64,000 nt of DNA from Amorphochlora amoebiformis (lineage: Eukaryota > Cercozoa > Chlorarachniophyceae). Below the pieces are notes generated by a model that made no database searches, had not been told where the DNA came from, and was given only the letters and a program-made list of their open reading frames with translations. Location: positions 620,001 through 684,000 of the forward strand of contig BAAHQB010000094.1 of the NCBI GenBank assembly GCA_054601695.1, in the 5' to 3' direction. Made by a program: the position numbers and the translations under genes. This document shows, piece after piece, positions 1-63,995 of this stretch (position 1 is its first letter; each line of letters opens with the position of its first letter).

Positions 1-61
1 TATATATATATAACATTTATGCTTTATATAACATTTTTACTTAAGTAAATAAATTATACAC

Positions 62-830
<769 letters not shown>

Positions 831-912
831 AACAAAGAGAGAGAAAGAGAAAGAGATAGAAAAGAAAAAACATGCAACTATGGAAAAGAAAACACACGCC
901 AAACATAGATAC

Positions 913-8935
<8,023 letters not shown>

Positions 8936-9245
8936 CGCTGCGATACGCAAGGATGTGCTAAGGAATAGCAGCAGAGTAAAGAATAAATCCCTTTTTTTCG
9001 AGTTTCAAGCAAGGGGGGGGGAAACGTACGTGGTCTGGCGGATAATTAGAGCGCTTGGAGACGAGTTGGAGATTGCTCTGCTCTCGGAGATGGTTGGAGA
9101 TTACTTCTTGGCTCTCTCCAATGAGTCTCCATGAGATATCGTGTCGTGATTTCCTGGCGTATCACATTGTTAAGTGTGACCTCATTGTATGTCACAGTTA
9201 TTAGCGTGACATCACGACGTGTTAGAAGCCGCACATCGGGTCGGG
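8936..9245. promoter_or_regulatory. head-to-head promoter interval between the acylated protein and the 7-helix protein
   Basis: This 310-bp gap separates two opposed start codons and has no (TA)n tract. It carries a run of nine G at about 9013 and a cluster of TGAC/GTCA half-sites at about 9176-9217, including gtgacatcacgacg, which resembles a CRE/ATF-type site. Shared bidirectional promoter use is inferred from the geometry. No TATA box or initiator is evident. Confidence 0.5.
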
Positions 9246-10352
9246 ATGGTGGAGAACGCTTGGACCGCCACTGATTCCATCAAGATTGGCTTCACGGCGG
9301 TCCTCTTATTCCTCTCGGTATCTCGATAGGCCTTAAAGTGTTGAGATTGCATCTTAAAACTGCATTTTGGTCAGATATATCAAGTATACCGGGGCAAAGG
9401 CGTCTCCATGAAGCGGCATTTGCAGGTTGGCAATGTTATCATGGGCACGATGTTCCTTGGGTGGTTTCTCTTCTTCCACGGGCTGGCTGCGCCCCCGCTA
9501 TGGCAAGTATACCTGATCTTGGGCGACTTCATCCTTGTCATCCAGGCATCGATGGGTATGATTTCTAGACCGTCACATGTTTTTTTGTTACCAGCTGACT
9601 GTGTCCGCAGGGTTGTACATCACTTACGCCGTAACCATCGCTCTTTGGACAACGCATAATCTCCACGGGAATCGAACCCCAGCGATCCGTCTTCTCTTCG
9701 TAGTCATGACAACCATCTACGCCGTAATACACCTCGCTGCTGTGTGTGCTATCCTCGCAACCGACGAGTAATCATCACTCAGATATACCCCCCACATACC
9801 TCATTCTTACGATAACTTACTTTCATGTCAGCCCACGGTATAGCATAATTCGACACGCGACCTCCACATTGTATATCCTTGCGGGATACTCGTTCGCCAC
9901 GTACGTCCTGTGCATGATTAAGAGGTCATGAGGCTAGGGTTAGGTTAGGATTTTGATACAGGGAGGCTGTGGCTTGATCTAGGGTGAAGGAAATATTTGG
10001 GTTCGACGTCATGGCTGCCATAAGGTTGCGCGGTAGGGTTTGAGTCGGCGCAGTTTAGGGTTTGGGTTGTCAGAGTGAAAAAAGCAACGCTCATGCTTGG
10101 TGGTGACGGTGATATAGTTGGCGTCCGCTAAACTTGATATTCCAATTGAAATTTAGTATTAATACGGACTTTGGAGCTAGGGGATTTAGGTTACGGTTTG
10201 GGTTAGTTCGGGTCTAATTAATTACAAAGAAGGGCATTGGGTTGTGTTAAGGCTAGCATTGCGATTAGATTAGAAACAAACAAGAAGCTATAAACTAATG
10301 CACACCAAGTGTGAGATACTCACATAAAGACCACAAGCACACCATATATATA

Positions 10353-10383
<31 letters not shown>

Positions 10384-10408
10384 CATACCCACAAATACAT
10401 ACCCACAA

Positions 10409-10470
<62 letters not shown>

Positions 10471-10506
10471 TATACAATATTATATATTCATTTATATATA
10501 TATATA

Positions 10507-10537
<31 letters not shown>

Positions 10538-10680
10538 TATGTATAATCATATGTAAAATATATATCATATCTATATTTGTATGTATTGAATACAAATATA
10601 TTTAGGTTGTTACGACATATATCCGAATCGATGCAAAACTTTTCATACATCCCCGATGTAAGTAACATGTCACTAACATG

Positions 10681-10725
<45 letters not shown>

Positions 10726-10814
10726 CATACACGTGTATACAATATGTATATATACATGTATGCATACACATATATGTATATCTATATATGCACATTTACA
10801 TACACGTGTATATA

Positions 10815-10909
<95 letters not shown>

Positions 10910-11223
10910 TATATTTTATGTTTGTATTTAGTTTAATGTTATAAATGTAAGAATACACCTGCGTGTATTTACATAAGCACTGTGATTGATCCGTCAACTA
11001 ACATTCCCTTGAAATACCCCCCGGACGTTAGTAACACGTTACCATGATATTCTCTGGTTATAAAACCTCTACTCATAGCAATATACCACCAAACCTTCAG
11101 GTCAAGCTCGGCTCTTCACAGAGGTATAATCTCGTTGAAAGGGTGGGTATAGAACGAAGGAGAAGGAGATAAAGAGAGTGGAGTGGGGACACATAGAGAG
11201 AGAAAGAGAGAGAACAACACACG

Positions 11224-11256
<33 letters not shown>

Positions 11257-11647
11257 AGAGCGAAGCTCCGAAAGAGTTACACACACACGTAGACACGAGA
11301 GATAGAGGGAAAGGGACACCTTGAGAAATAAGGGGAAAAAAATAAGGGGGAAGGAAAAACGGTTGGTCTCCACATGAGGTGAATATTTGGTCTAGGTTGC
11401 TAGGTTCATCACGACAGCAACGGCGACAGGAACAGGACGACGCTATGCAGGTGGTCATTTTTCAGTTTTCGTGTTAGAGAGTATGCGTTTACTTGTTTTG
11501 AGCTGTATCTGTGATGAATATAGGATATGTGTCATATATATATAAATATATATATATATATATTTATTATGTATGTATGTATTTATATATGTATATTTAT
11601 ATAATACGTTATGTATATATATATACACATATATATATATATATATA

Positions 11648-11679
<32 letters not shown>

Positions 11680-11803
11680 GTATATATATATAATTACATA
11701 TACACGTATGTTATCGACATATACCTATATATGTTTTTACATATATATATATATATACATATACACGAACATATAGATAATACATATACACACGAATATA
11801 TAG

Positions 11804-11844
<41 letters not shown>

Positions 11845-11901
11845 CACACATATAACATATAACATATACTTATATACACACATATATACATGTATATGTA
11901 C

Positions 11902-11942
<41 letters not shown>

Positions 11943-12022
11943 GAAGCTTGACAAGAATTGTACTAATGGCTTCCCCAGTCTTCTTCATCGCGTAACACCA
12001 TTAACCACCATTTGATACTTAC

Positions 12023-12063
<41 letters not shown>

Positions 12064-12092
12064 TTATGTGTATACATATATATATATACACA

Positions 12093-12136
<44 letters not shown>

Positions 12137-12164
12137 AATATGTGTGTAACAAATATATGTGTAT

Positions 12165-12230
<66 letters not shown>

Positions 12231-12285
12231 ATATCAAAAAATACCAACATATTAAGCCTTCCTCCAGGTTGATGCCTTTGTAATA

Positions 12286-12341
<56 letters not shown>

Positions 12342-12451
12342 TATATACATATACATGTATATATATATGTATGTGTGTGTGGCTAAATATATTTATATAT
12401 ACCTATTCATTTATATATATATATATAGAGAGAGAGAGAGATTATGTGTAT

Positions 12452-12502
<51 letters not shown>

Positions 12503-12678
12503 AATATCCGACAAATTCTTTCATGCTCTCTCTTTGATCAGTTTAATGGCTTGCATCTACTTAACATATCTTTCCATTACACCTGGGTCAACTTATAGGT
12601 ACATCAAATACAAATGATGAATATGTATATATACATTGCATAAAAATATATGTAAATATGTTATGTACATGTAGATAT

Positions 12679-12719
<41 letters not shown>

Positions 12720-13081
12720 ACAATATATATATATATTATATTTATACAATATATATATATATGTATCATATAATACATAATATAATATAATACAACACGA
12801 TATATATATAATTACACGTTTTAACTATTTATATGTAACATGACCCTAACTATTCCCAGCGGCTCGGTAGAGGATGAGATACACGAGTATAATTTTTCGC
12901 GCGATATAGCGGTAAATAGATAGATGCTGAACACTCACAAGGCTGCGACACAATCTCTCTTAAATCACTCTCCTCTCACCCTTCTCTCACGCTCTCTCTC
13001 CCGCGCGCTCTCTCTCTCTCCTCTCTCGCTCCTCTCTCTCTCCTCTCTCTCTCTCCTCTCTCTCTCTCCTCTCTCTCTCTC

Positions 13082-13113
<32 letters not shown>

Positions 13114-13118
13114 CCCAA

Positions 13119-13161
<43 letters not shown>

Positions 13162-13418
13162 CTATCCCACTTTCCATCTCCCACTATCCTCTTCACACTC
13201 TCTTTTTTTCTCTCTCTCGTATTTCGAGCGCTCTGTCTCTCTCTCTCTCCCTACTCCCCTTCTTATCTCTTTCTCTAGTGTACAACTACATGTCTAATGT
13301 AATTTTTTTTCCCTTTTTAACTTTTGACAGCAATACTGGGGCATGCTACTCTTGTACGGTAACTATTGAGAGCACTCATAATTAAAACTGTATTATGTCC
13401 ATATGTATATATATATTG

Positions 13419-13459
<41 letters not shown>

Positions 13460-13504
13460 CATATATACAAACAAAATATATATATATATATATATATATA
13501 CATT

Positions 13505-13543
<39 letters not shown>

Positions 13544-13786
13544 ATATATATATTTATGTTCGTGCGTGTGAGTGTGAGTATAAATATATCTATACATAAA
13601 CAAATTTAAATATGCATACATTCGAATATGCAAATTGTTCATACATTATATACATATATATATATATATGTATGTATATATATGTATATATATATATATG
13701 TTCGTGCGTGTGCGTTTGAGTATAAATATATACATATATAACCAAATTTAAGTATGCATATATTCAAATATGCAAATTGTTCATAC

Positions 13787-13832
<46 letters not shown>

Positions 13833-13969
13833 TTATATATTCACCACGTTCAGCTGAATCTTCCCTAATAGATGTGCTGATTAGGATTTTTCGTATATTA
13901 TGCTTGGGTCCCGATCTCAGCTCCAAGCGAAGGCTAGCTCACTTTCTCTCCAGCTGCATTATTAAAACG

Positions 13970-14012
<43 letters not shown>

Positions 14013-14188
14013 TATATGTATGTATTTAAATATGTATATATATATACGTATGTAGTATACAAATATATATATATATATACTACATACGTATATATATACA
14101 CAAACACATATTTAAATATATATATATATATATATATATATTTAAATATGTGTATATATATATATATATCGTATGTAGTATATATATG

Positions 14189-14219
<31 letters not shown>

Positions 14220-14483
14220 GTATTCAATATATATCAATATGTATATATGTATATAATAAAAATATAATATATATACACACATACAATATATATATATTTA
14301 TATATATATATATATATTCATATATAGATATATTAGCATGTTTTGTAAATATGTGTATATATACGTATGTAGTATGTATATATATATATATAGGTATATA
14401 TATATACATATATATATATATACAAATATACAATATATATATATATGTATGTATATATATATATATATAATATATATATATAC

Positions 14484-14520
<37 letters not shown>

Positions 14521-14868
14521 CATACATAGATATATTAGCATGTTTGTAAATATGTATATATGTATGAATAATATATACATATATATAAATATATACATAT
14601 ATACACACACACTTGTACATATGTAATACATAAATATACAGACACATATACATATATATATAAATATATATTTATTGTAAATATACACTATGATAGAAAC
14701 CAAGGCGTTCTCACATTAAGATTTGAAGTTTAGGTATTGATTCTATGATATCTGGAATTTGTTATTAACATAAACACCTCTGAGATTCCTGACTCTGTGA
14801 AAATGCGTCATAGTATATTCGTATGCAAATATGTGTACATATGTGTGTACAGTAGTAAGTAGTAGTAG

Positions 14869-14909
<41 letters not shown>

Positions 14910-14939
14910 ATATATATATATATGTGTGTGTATAAATAA

Positions 14940-14972
<33 letters not shown>

Positions 14973-15212
14973 ATGTATTTATATATATATTTATATATAT
15001 ATAAATATAATAAATATAATATATATATATATATTATTATAATATGAAAGTTTGATACTATGATACTCCTAGTAACCCAATTAAAGTTATTCATAGTGAC
15101 TAACGTTTAATATTATGTCGACTAGCCAAAGTAAAGCCGCTAGCTTGATTTTTTTAAAGGATATCGATGACTCTTCCAAAACTAAAAGTATATTAAGTAT
15201 CCGAAATCATAC

Positions 15213-15250
<38 letters not shown>

Positions 15251-15369
15251 GTGTGTGTGTGTGTGTGCGTGTATTTGCATATATCATGATACCGTATGAT
15301 ACACACACACACATATATATATATATATTAGTATTGTATATTTGTGCGTATGCATATTAACTAGATTAA
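9246..15369 (+). CDS. seven-transmembrane protein, receptor-like topology, about 340 aa
   Basis: Family is not recognised; topology is the main evidence. Exons: 9246-9317, 9375-9555, 9611-9767, 9832-9924, 10606-10657, 11101-11123, 11396-11450, 11942-11991, 12268-12279 (a 12-nt microexon), 12542-12598, 12860-12911, 13331-13358, 13854-13968, 15126-15196 and a provisional stop exon at 15365-15369. All junction phases agree and the sum is 1023 nt. Five hydrophobic helices lie in the first 165 residues, then a basic/Gln-rich loop of about 55 residues ([15 protein letters not shown]), then helix 6 ([19 protein letters not shown]) and helix 7 ([11 protein letters not shown] onward). The tail is Ser/Lys-rich. 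The long loop between helices 5 and 6 resembles GPCR organisation, but no class-specific motif was found. A TGA at 9929 lies just after donor 9925 and is read as intronic. The last exon is the weakest part. Confidence 0.75.
9932..10265. repeat. degenerate TTAGGG-like intron sequence
   Basis: Scattered gggttagg, tagggttt and ttaggtta words without a regular period, in intron 4 of the seven-helix gene. It reads as a decayed telomere-type array. Confidence 0.5.
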
Positions 15370-15475
15370 CATACATAATATATCTTATAATATGTATGTC
15401 ATTGAAGTACATCATGAACAATACGAAACCCAAGGCACACATACATGTATACATATATATATATATATATATATC
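10340..15475. repeat. (TA)n intron blocks of the seven-helix gene
   Basis: Blocks at about 10350-10560, 10685-10915, 11540-11940, 12030-12235, 12285-12510, 12675-12830, 13395-13835, 13970-14690, 14870-15040 and 15210-15475, separated by the exons listed for that gene. Introns before 10300 lack them. Confidence 0.9.
12960..13260. repeat. CT-rich pyrimidine tract
   Basis: CTCTCTCTCC units in an intron of the plus-strand seven-helix gene, just 5' of its exon at 13331, so the pyrimidine strand is the sense strand. Confidence 0.9.
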
Positions 15476-16093
15476 ATCCAATGCGTAATTATAGCCACAT
15501 ATCATAATATAATATAACTACTAATACTATCTAGACTATATATATGCAATTATTCCACATGTTTGAAACATATAAAGTAAATAAATTAGATGTACAACAA
15601 CACGTTACAAATACGTAATATGTATTCAGGCTAGATATTACGTAATTCTATACGTAATAGATGAGAAGATTTCTTCTCATAGTATATACTATAGCACGTA
15701 CACGTCTATTAGTATTTAGAGTTGTATAGATTACTATAGGAGTGTATTTTTTTGGTATATCTTAATACGTACTAGACGTATATAAATATTAATATTATAT
15801 ATGTATTATAATGTATATCTTTACATATAAATATATATATATATATAATATATATTGTCCGATGTTATATATATATATCTCGATCCAGTCTATATATACG
15901 AACTCATGAATATATTACATGTATACATATATCATCGTACATATGTATATATTAAATACATATATACCATTATCTAGATTATATATATATATATATATAT
16001 ATATACAATATGTACATACATACACACATATATAAACTACATACTCTTAACTGTTACCAAGACTTCATTAAACGAGTAGTATACGTGATCAAT
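15370..16093. other. tail-to-tail intergenic region, CTAG-containing
   Basis: This lies between two converging stop codons. No open frame with splice support was seen. It is AT-rich with short TA tracts (15835-15860, 15975-16005) and several CTAG words (for example atctagact near 15530 and ggctagatatt near 15630). Presumably it holds both 3' UTRs and polyadenylation sites. Confidence 0.5.
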
Positions 16094-29298
<13,205 letters not shown>

Positions 29299-29400
29299 GG
29301 GTGATTCAAATTACATGCCGAAAAAATACCTCATACGCGAATATTTCTTTTTGTTTTGGGAATTAATCGGCCCCAACATTTTTTCAAAATTTGAAACAGG
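29299..29400. promoter_or_regulatory. 102-bp head-to-head promoter interval
   Basis: Two opposed start codons, both leading signal peptides, are only 102 bp apart. The interval is AT-rich with A and T runs, has no (TA)n and no recognised box. A shared bidirectional promoter is inferred, and it could co-express two secreted Cys-rich proteins. Confidence 0.5.
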
Positions 29401-30079
29401 ATGGTGGCTCATGGGGTGCTTGTGGCATTTGCCTGTGCCATCGCGCTGACCTATGCGCGCCGCCCGATGGCCAACAACACCGGTTAGAGTGATAAATTGC
29501 AGGGATCAAAATAAAGTTTTGGAATCATTGTTATTATGCGATGGCAAGTGAAGATTGCTTGTGTATTAAAAATGGTTGTATTCCACAGCTTCGGAGATTC
29601 CTCACCGTGTTCCCGAAGGTAGAGTCAAACCTGCCATGGCCGAAAAGATCGATGTCATTCGTTGTGCTGGGGTCACAGAGGATGATTGGTAAGCCAGAGG
29701 TTCCTATTTAATGTTTGTGTGGTGCTACCGTAGACCTTGCGCACCGTCCATACACCCCTGAAGAGAGCTATTACCCAGGTCCCATCATCCCCGATAACGC
29801 TCTAAATAACAGTTTCTCACAGCGATTTATACTCCACCGGCCAAACTTGTGTCTCAGGCGATAGTAGCCCACGAGCTATCACCTTGAACGCCACCTGCGA
29901 CCACGGAATTCTTGATCCGAAGACTTGGTAATTGAAAAATATAAAAATATACATTGACTTAAAGATATATAATATATATATATATATACATATAATATAT
30001 ATATACATACATACATTATATATATGTGTGTGTACATATTAACAGGTATTTACATCTATGTATACACATACACATAGAC

Positions 30080-30127
<48 letters not shown>

Positions 30128-30338
30128 TATATATATATAATAAATATATGAAAACATATCTATGTATGTATGAATATACGTCTTTATCTGAATATTCACT
30201 GCGACATTTCAAGGTCATGTTGTCCAGCAGAGTGCGGAACGTGTGGTGGCCCAGGCTGCAGGTAACATGTTATCATGAACTTTTTTTGGTTTGATTGCAG
30301 CAGCTAATATTTAATAGATACACATATAAATATATATG

Positions 30339-30400
<62 letters not shown>

Positions 30401-30425
30401 TACACATATTACATAATACACACAT

Positions 30426-30465
<40 letters not shown>

Positions 30466-30813
30466 TGTCTGTTGTGGAATAATACACATTCACACAGCAA
30501 ACGACCGGGTGGAAAGAAGAACTGCTGCACTCTTCATATTAGCCGCGATTGCCACACGGAGATGCCCCCCTGCCATTTGAGGTGCGTCTGTTAGGGTTAG
30601 GGTTGGGGTTAGGGTTTGTATGATCGTTAGCAGGGATTCGCTCAGGTTAGGGTTAGGGTTAGGGTTAGTATGAAGTTCATCATTAGGATGGCTTCGCTTA
30701 GGTTAGAGTTAGGGTTAGGGTTAGGGTTAGAGTGATCAAACTGTATTTACTTATTCTTTTTTATAATTTTTTGTCTCAGAAACTCTTTCGATGATTCCAA
30801 CTTCCAGCCTTAG
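29401..30813 (+). CDS. small secreted Cys-rich protein with CGxCGGxGC / RPGG motif, 150 aa
   Basis: Six exons (29401-29482, 29589-29688, 29823-29927, 30214-30261, 30498-30581, 30780-30813) join in phase to 453 nt. Residues about 1-18 form a signal peptide ([19 protein letters not shown]). The mature part has 13 cysteines, including [10 protein letters not shown] and [14 protein letters not shown] followed by [15 protein letters not shown] recall this CCxxxCGxCGGxGC-xx-RPGG-xxx-CC arrangement as a recurring extracellular module in algal and stramenopile predicted proteins; that recollection needs a search. Function is unknown; cell-surface, wall or adhesion roles are plausible. Intron 5 carries TTAGGG repeats (30592-30730). 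The protein ends [10 protein letters not shown] then TAG. Confidence 0.85.
30592..30730. repeat. interstitial telomere-type repeats, TTAGGG strand
   Basis: Three clusters of GGGTTAGGGTTAGGG separated by about 45 bp, with repeated flanks (attcgctcaggtta / cttcgcttaggtta), inside the last intron of the small secreted Cys-rich gene. Confidence 0.88.
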
Positions 30814-31513
<700 letters not shown>

Positions 31514-32978
31514 CTACCAACGCAGCAACTCTTCCTCGTCCTCTTCTTTTCGTGTACACAGATATATCAGCAGCGACAGCAGACCGACTCCCTGCGACAA
31601 AAATATTGCATCAGAAAATTTCATTTCAGCTTTGACATGGTTTCACCTGTAAACTGGCGAAGACTACCCCAAAGAGAGCCGTAGGAGTGAAGTTTTCGCC
31701 CAGCCATTCTAACACACAATTTTAGAGCTGAATGATAGACGAGTTGGGATGGATTTACTTTGAGTCGCTTCGCGACACGCCGATGGACCGCCACGAGTGC
31801 ATGGAGTGCTGTATCCAGAAGCTAGAGAGTCGGTATTAGATACCCAACCGCAGCAATCGAAGTAATTTTGATAAGCAATTCGCCTCTGGCGAGCGTCTGG
31901 AATTGGATTAGATGTGAAATGTAGGATATCAATTGGGGGGATATTAGTAGTCAAAATGCGTACCGATGCCTTCTTCGAACCAAAAATCCTTAACAACAGT
32001 GTCGAGAGTGTTGTCATCGTCGTAGGTCAGGATGTATATCGAATTAACGAGCAGCAACACGAATATGCCTGCATGAATAACTTTAAGAGTCTGTTGCATG
32101 TTGTGGTGTGTGAGGAACACACTCAGATTGAAGAAGAGGAACATCGTAAGGTAAAAACGATTCTTCTGGTAGCCCCCGTAGACTCCAACAGCGGATACAA
32201 CAATGATCATTACACCCAGGAACGTGACGACCTGCATAAAAAGAAGCATAGCTCTCTCTTAGTTCAACATTCCACAAGATTAAACCCAAATTTATGAACT
32301 ACCCCATCACATAGACCTCACAGGGAAAATTTTTGTGGTGTGAAGTCTTACGTAGGATGCAGGGACGAGCGGGAGGTTATTGAGCAGCTCTACGTTATCT
32401 TCGACGTCCTGCCCATTCCCCAACATTGTGATCCCGGAACCCATCATCCCCACACCCAAGCACTAAAAGAAATTCAGCATCAGTATGGCCCAAAAAATCG
32501 TATCATATGTCACCAGGAAAATGGCTGAGACCGTGAGGAGGATCTTGGACATGACATCCTGCGATTACAAAACATGGCGTTTTCCAAAATTTTCGTGCTT
32601 TCAAGCTCTCAAAAGACTTCACAACGCCTACCAAGAACCAGTTGACGTCAGGCTCCTTTTTGGCCTTCTTATCAGCTTTGACAGCGCCTTTCCCCATGAT
32701 GAACGGGTCGAATCGGATGCAGTCCCCACAGCACAAGCGGGAGCGGGTGTGCCGACAAAGTTTTGTAGTAAGAAAGTTTTTCGGTTTCCGATCCTGGGTT
32801 CCGAGATTGGACGACCCGATGCCCGCGTTGTTTGGATCTCTCCCTTTTTCGGAAGGATAGAGTGTGTGCGTACATCAGAAATTCCGTAGTATTGGTGTTC
32901 ATCTTCATTTCGAGGATTTTTCCGAAAGCTTACCGAGGCTTTTTGCCCCAGTTCAACCAAAGCTTCTTCGGTCGTCAT
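31514..32978 (-). CDS. tetraspanin, 284 aa (or 237 aa from an internal start)
   Basis: Exons 32934-32978, 32632-32793, 32514-32558, 32352-32462, 32123-32231, 31964-32068, 31759-31896, 31647-31708 and 31514-31591 join in phase. Four membrane segments are clear: TM1 (ILLTVSAIFLCLGVGMMGSG), TM2 (TFLGVMIIVVSAVGVYGGY), TM3 (FLFFNLSIFVLLLVNSIYIL) and TM4 (ALFGVVFASLQGVGLLSLLI). The large extracellular loop has the family-defining CCG (YFDCCGW) plus two more cysteines, PC and AC. The N-terminal extension contains LCCGDC, a likely palmitoylation cluster. If translation instead starts at the ATG at 32697 the first two exons are partly leader. The C-tail is acidic (KEEDEEELLRW). This is the only complete gene here without any (TA)n intron; two introns are just 51 and 54 nt. 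Confidence 0.9.
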
Positions 32979-33227
32979 GTTGTACTCACACCAGACATTG
33001 TAGGACCAGAACCCCACCCTCTACCACTACCACACACTAGAATACAAATCAGCCACACTGCAAAATCTTTCTAGATCGACAGTTGAGGGAATTGGCGCCC
33101 GCTTGTAAGCAGAATATGATTGTAGTTCCATTTATAACCTTTGCACGAAATGCCTGACTGTTACATTCACATTGCCTTCTTTCTTTTCAACCCCGCTGGT
33201 CTCTTGAACGAGAAGAGCAAGAATTAG
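32979..33227. promoter_or_regulatory. head-to-head region between tetraspanin and TSEN54
   Basis: No (TA)n. It probably holds a shared promoter and the unresolved 5' exon of TSEN54. ATGs at 33114 and 33150 exist, but neither links in phase to the next exon by an obvious donor. Confidence 0.4.
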
Positions 33228-38456
<5,229 letters not shown>

Positions 38457-39104
38457 GACAAACAGTGTCGCAAGCCCAAGTTACAATGGTCATCGTGGAT
38501 CGAGTAGATTTCGCACTGACTATAGCTAGTAGCGCTACAATCTCGGTAATACCTAGAATACGCTGGCTTACGAGACCGACAACTATTGAAACACCGAATG
38601 ATAATAATCTAGATAATTATTATGGCATATTATACACTATGGTATATCTGGGTGGCTCTTTATCCAGGTAATCAAATTCTTATCGGAGTCCGATAATAGC
38701 ACTACTAGAACAAGAGTACAATACAGCCTTTCATACGATGTCTGAGATTGAATTTTGATGAATGGAACTGTTGGAATATTTTAAGGATATTACCCATTTG
38801 GAGTGATTTTAGAATGAAGTTAGACTTAGTCACAAACAGACCTAAGATTATCCTAACACTGCCGAAAATTAATTCTTATTAAGATAAAAATCACAGCACA
38901 CTCCCATTCATGCTCAGACTTCTCTAGATCTACTAGATCTAGGACTTGTCAGATATCAACTCAGAGTTTAATCGCCAGACGGACATACGTGATAATTAAC
39001 CAATTTACAATGATAAAAAAAGAATCATAGGCTCACCGTCTAGACCGTACTGGAGAGCTACTAGCTAAATCTCGTAAATGTACATAATCTCTTAGAATCA
39101 GTAG
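38457..39104. other. tail-to-tail intergenic region, TA-free and CTAG-rich
   Basis: No coding exon is supported. Unlike the introns there is no (TA)n. CTAG words are frequent: aatctagat (38607), ctctagatctactagatctag (about 38922-38942), gtctagacc (about 39040), tactagcta (about 39059) and gtagctagac (39101). It should hold both 3' ends. Confidence 0.55.
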
Positions 39105-52833
<13,729 letters not shown>

Positions 52834-52920
52834 CCTATTGAGGAAGTCTTCACCCAGCACGTGTCCTTGGAATCTAATGTTGAACTTAAAAAGTCGGGCT
52901 TCTTGTCGCTGGTGGCGTCC
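52834..52920. promoter_or_regulatory. 87-bp head-to-head promoter interval
   Basis: The start codons of the transporter (52833, minus) and the phosphatase (52921, plus) are 87 bp apart. An in-frame upstream ATG at 52825 on the plus strand would make the two coding regions overlap, so the downstream ATG is preferred. No TA tract lies between 52181 and 53675. Confidence 0.5.
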
Positions 52921-63490
<10,570 letters not shown>

Positions 63491-63924
63491 TCAAACCATC
63501 TAGACCATCGAGCTCTGTATGATCTGCATCATCTGGATGCATTTCAATTGAATGATATAGTTGTGGCTTTCTTGTAACATTCAATCTGGTGAATAAGGAT
63601 TTCATCAAGCTATTGTTTTAGTTTTAACTCAAGAGCTATATACTGGTTGACACACAAATATTTTCTTAAGTTTCTAGATTTTCTGGATTTTACGTAGCAT
63701 CGTGTCACGCTAGATCTGAGTAGATGTATCTACTATACATTTAAATTTTCTGAGACGGTGAGTGCAGAACTCATTCTAGTTATTGGTGATCATGATCAAA
63801 TAGAATATCTAGATAACGATCATGCCGGCGTATCTATAGTAAACTAGATAGATAGACTACATCAGGCTGACTGTACATCACAAAGTCAGTATACGTACCA
63901 CACTCACTAGACTCACTGATTGAA
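63491..63924. other. tail-to-tail intergenic region, TA-free and CTAG-rich
   Basis: No exon is supported. CTAG recurs at about 63505 (tctagacc), 63675, 63710 (gctagatc), 63776, 63810 (tctagata), 63845 (actagata) and 63905. It resembles the 38457-39104 interval in composition and position. Confidence 0.55.
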
Positions 63925-63995
63925 TCACGACGCGACGAAACCAAAAACCTTCGGGTGCTTCTTCACCATCTTCTCGGCATACTTTTCCGCTATAT
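63925..63995 (-). CDS. last exon of an unidentified gene, Lys-rich C-terminus (partial)
   Basis: On the minus strand an acceptor (CTTAG) is followed by an open frame IAEKYAEKMVKKHPKVFGF and TGA at 63925-63927. It shares style with the other genes (Lys/Glu-rich end) and converges with the phosphatase gene. Upstream exons lie beyond the window, so the product cannot be named. Confidence 0.6.

Noticed and set aside
9929-9931. Stop codon ending a 169-aa four-helix protein
   Set aside because: A donor at 9925 joins in phase to exon 10606 and nine further phase-consistent exons that complete a seven-helix topology.
32485-32889. Plus-strand 134-codon open frame
   Set aside because: It lies antisense to well-supported tetraspanin exons and shows no family match.
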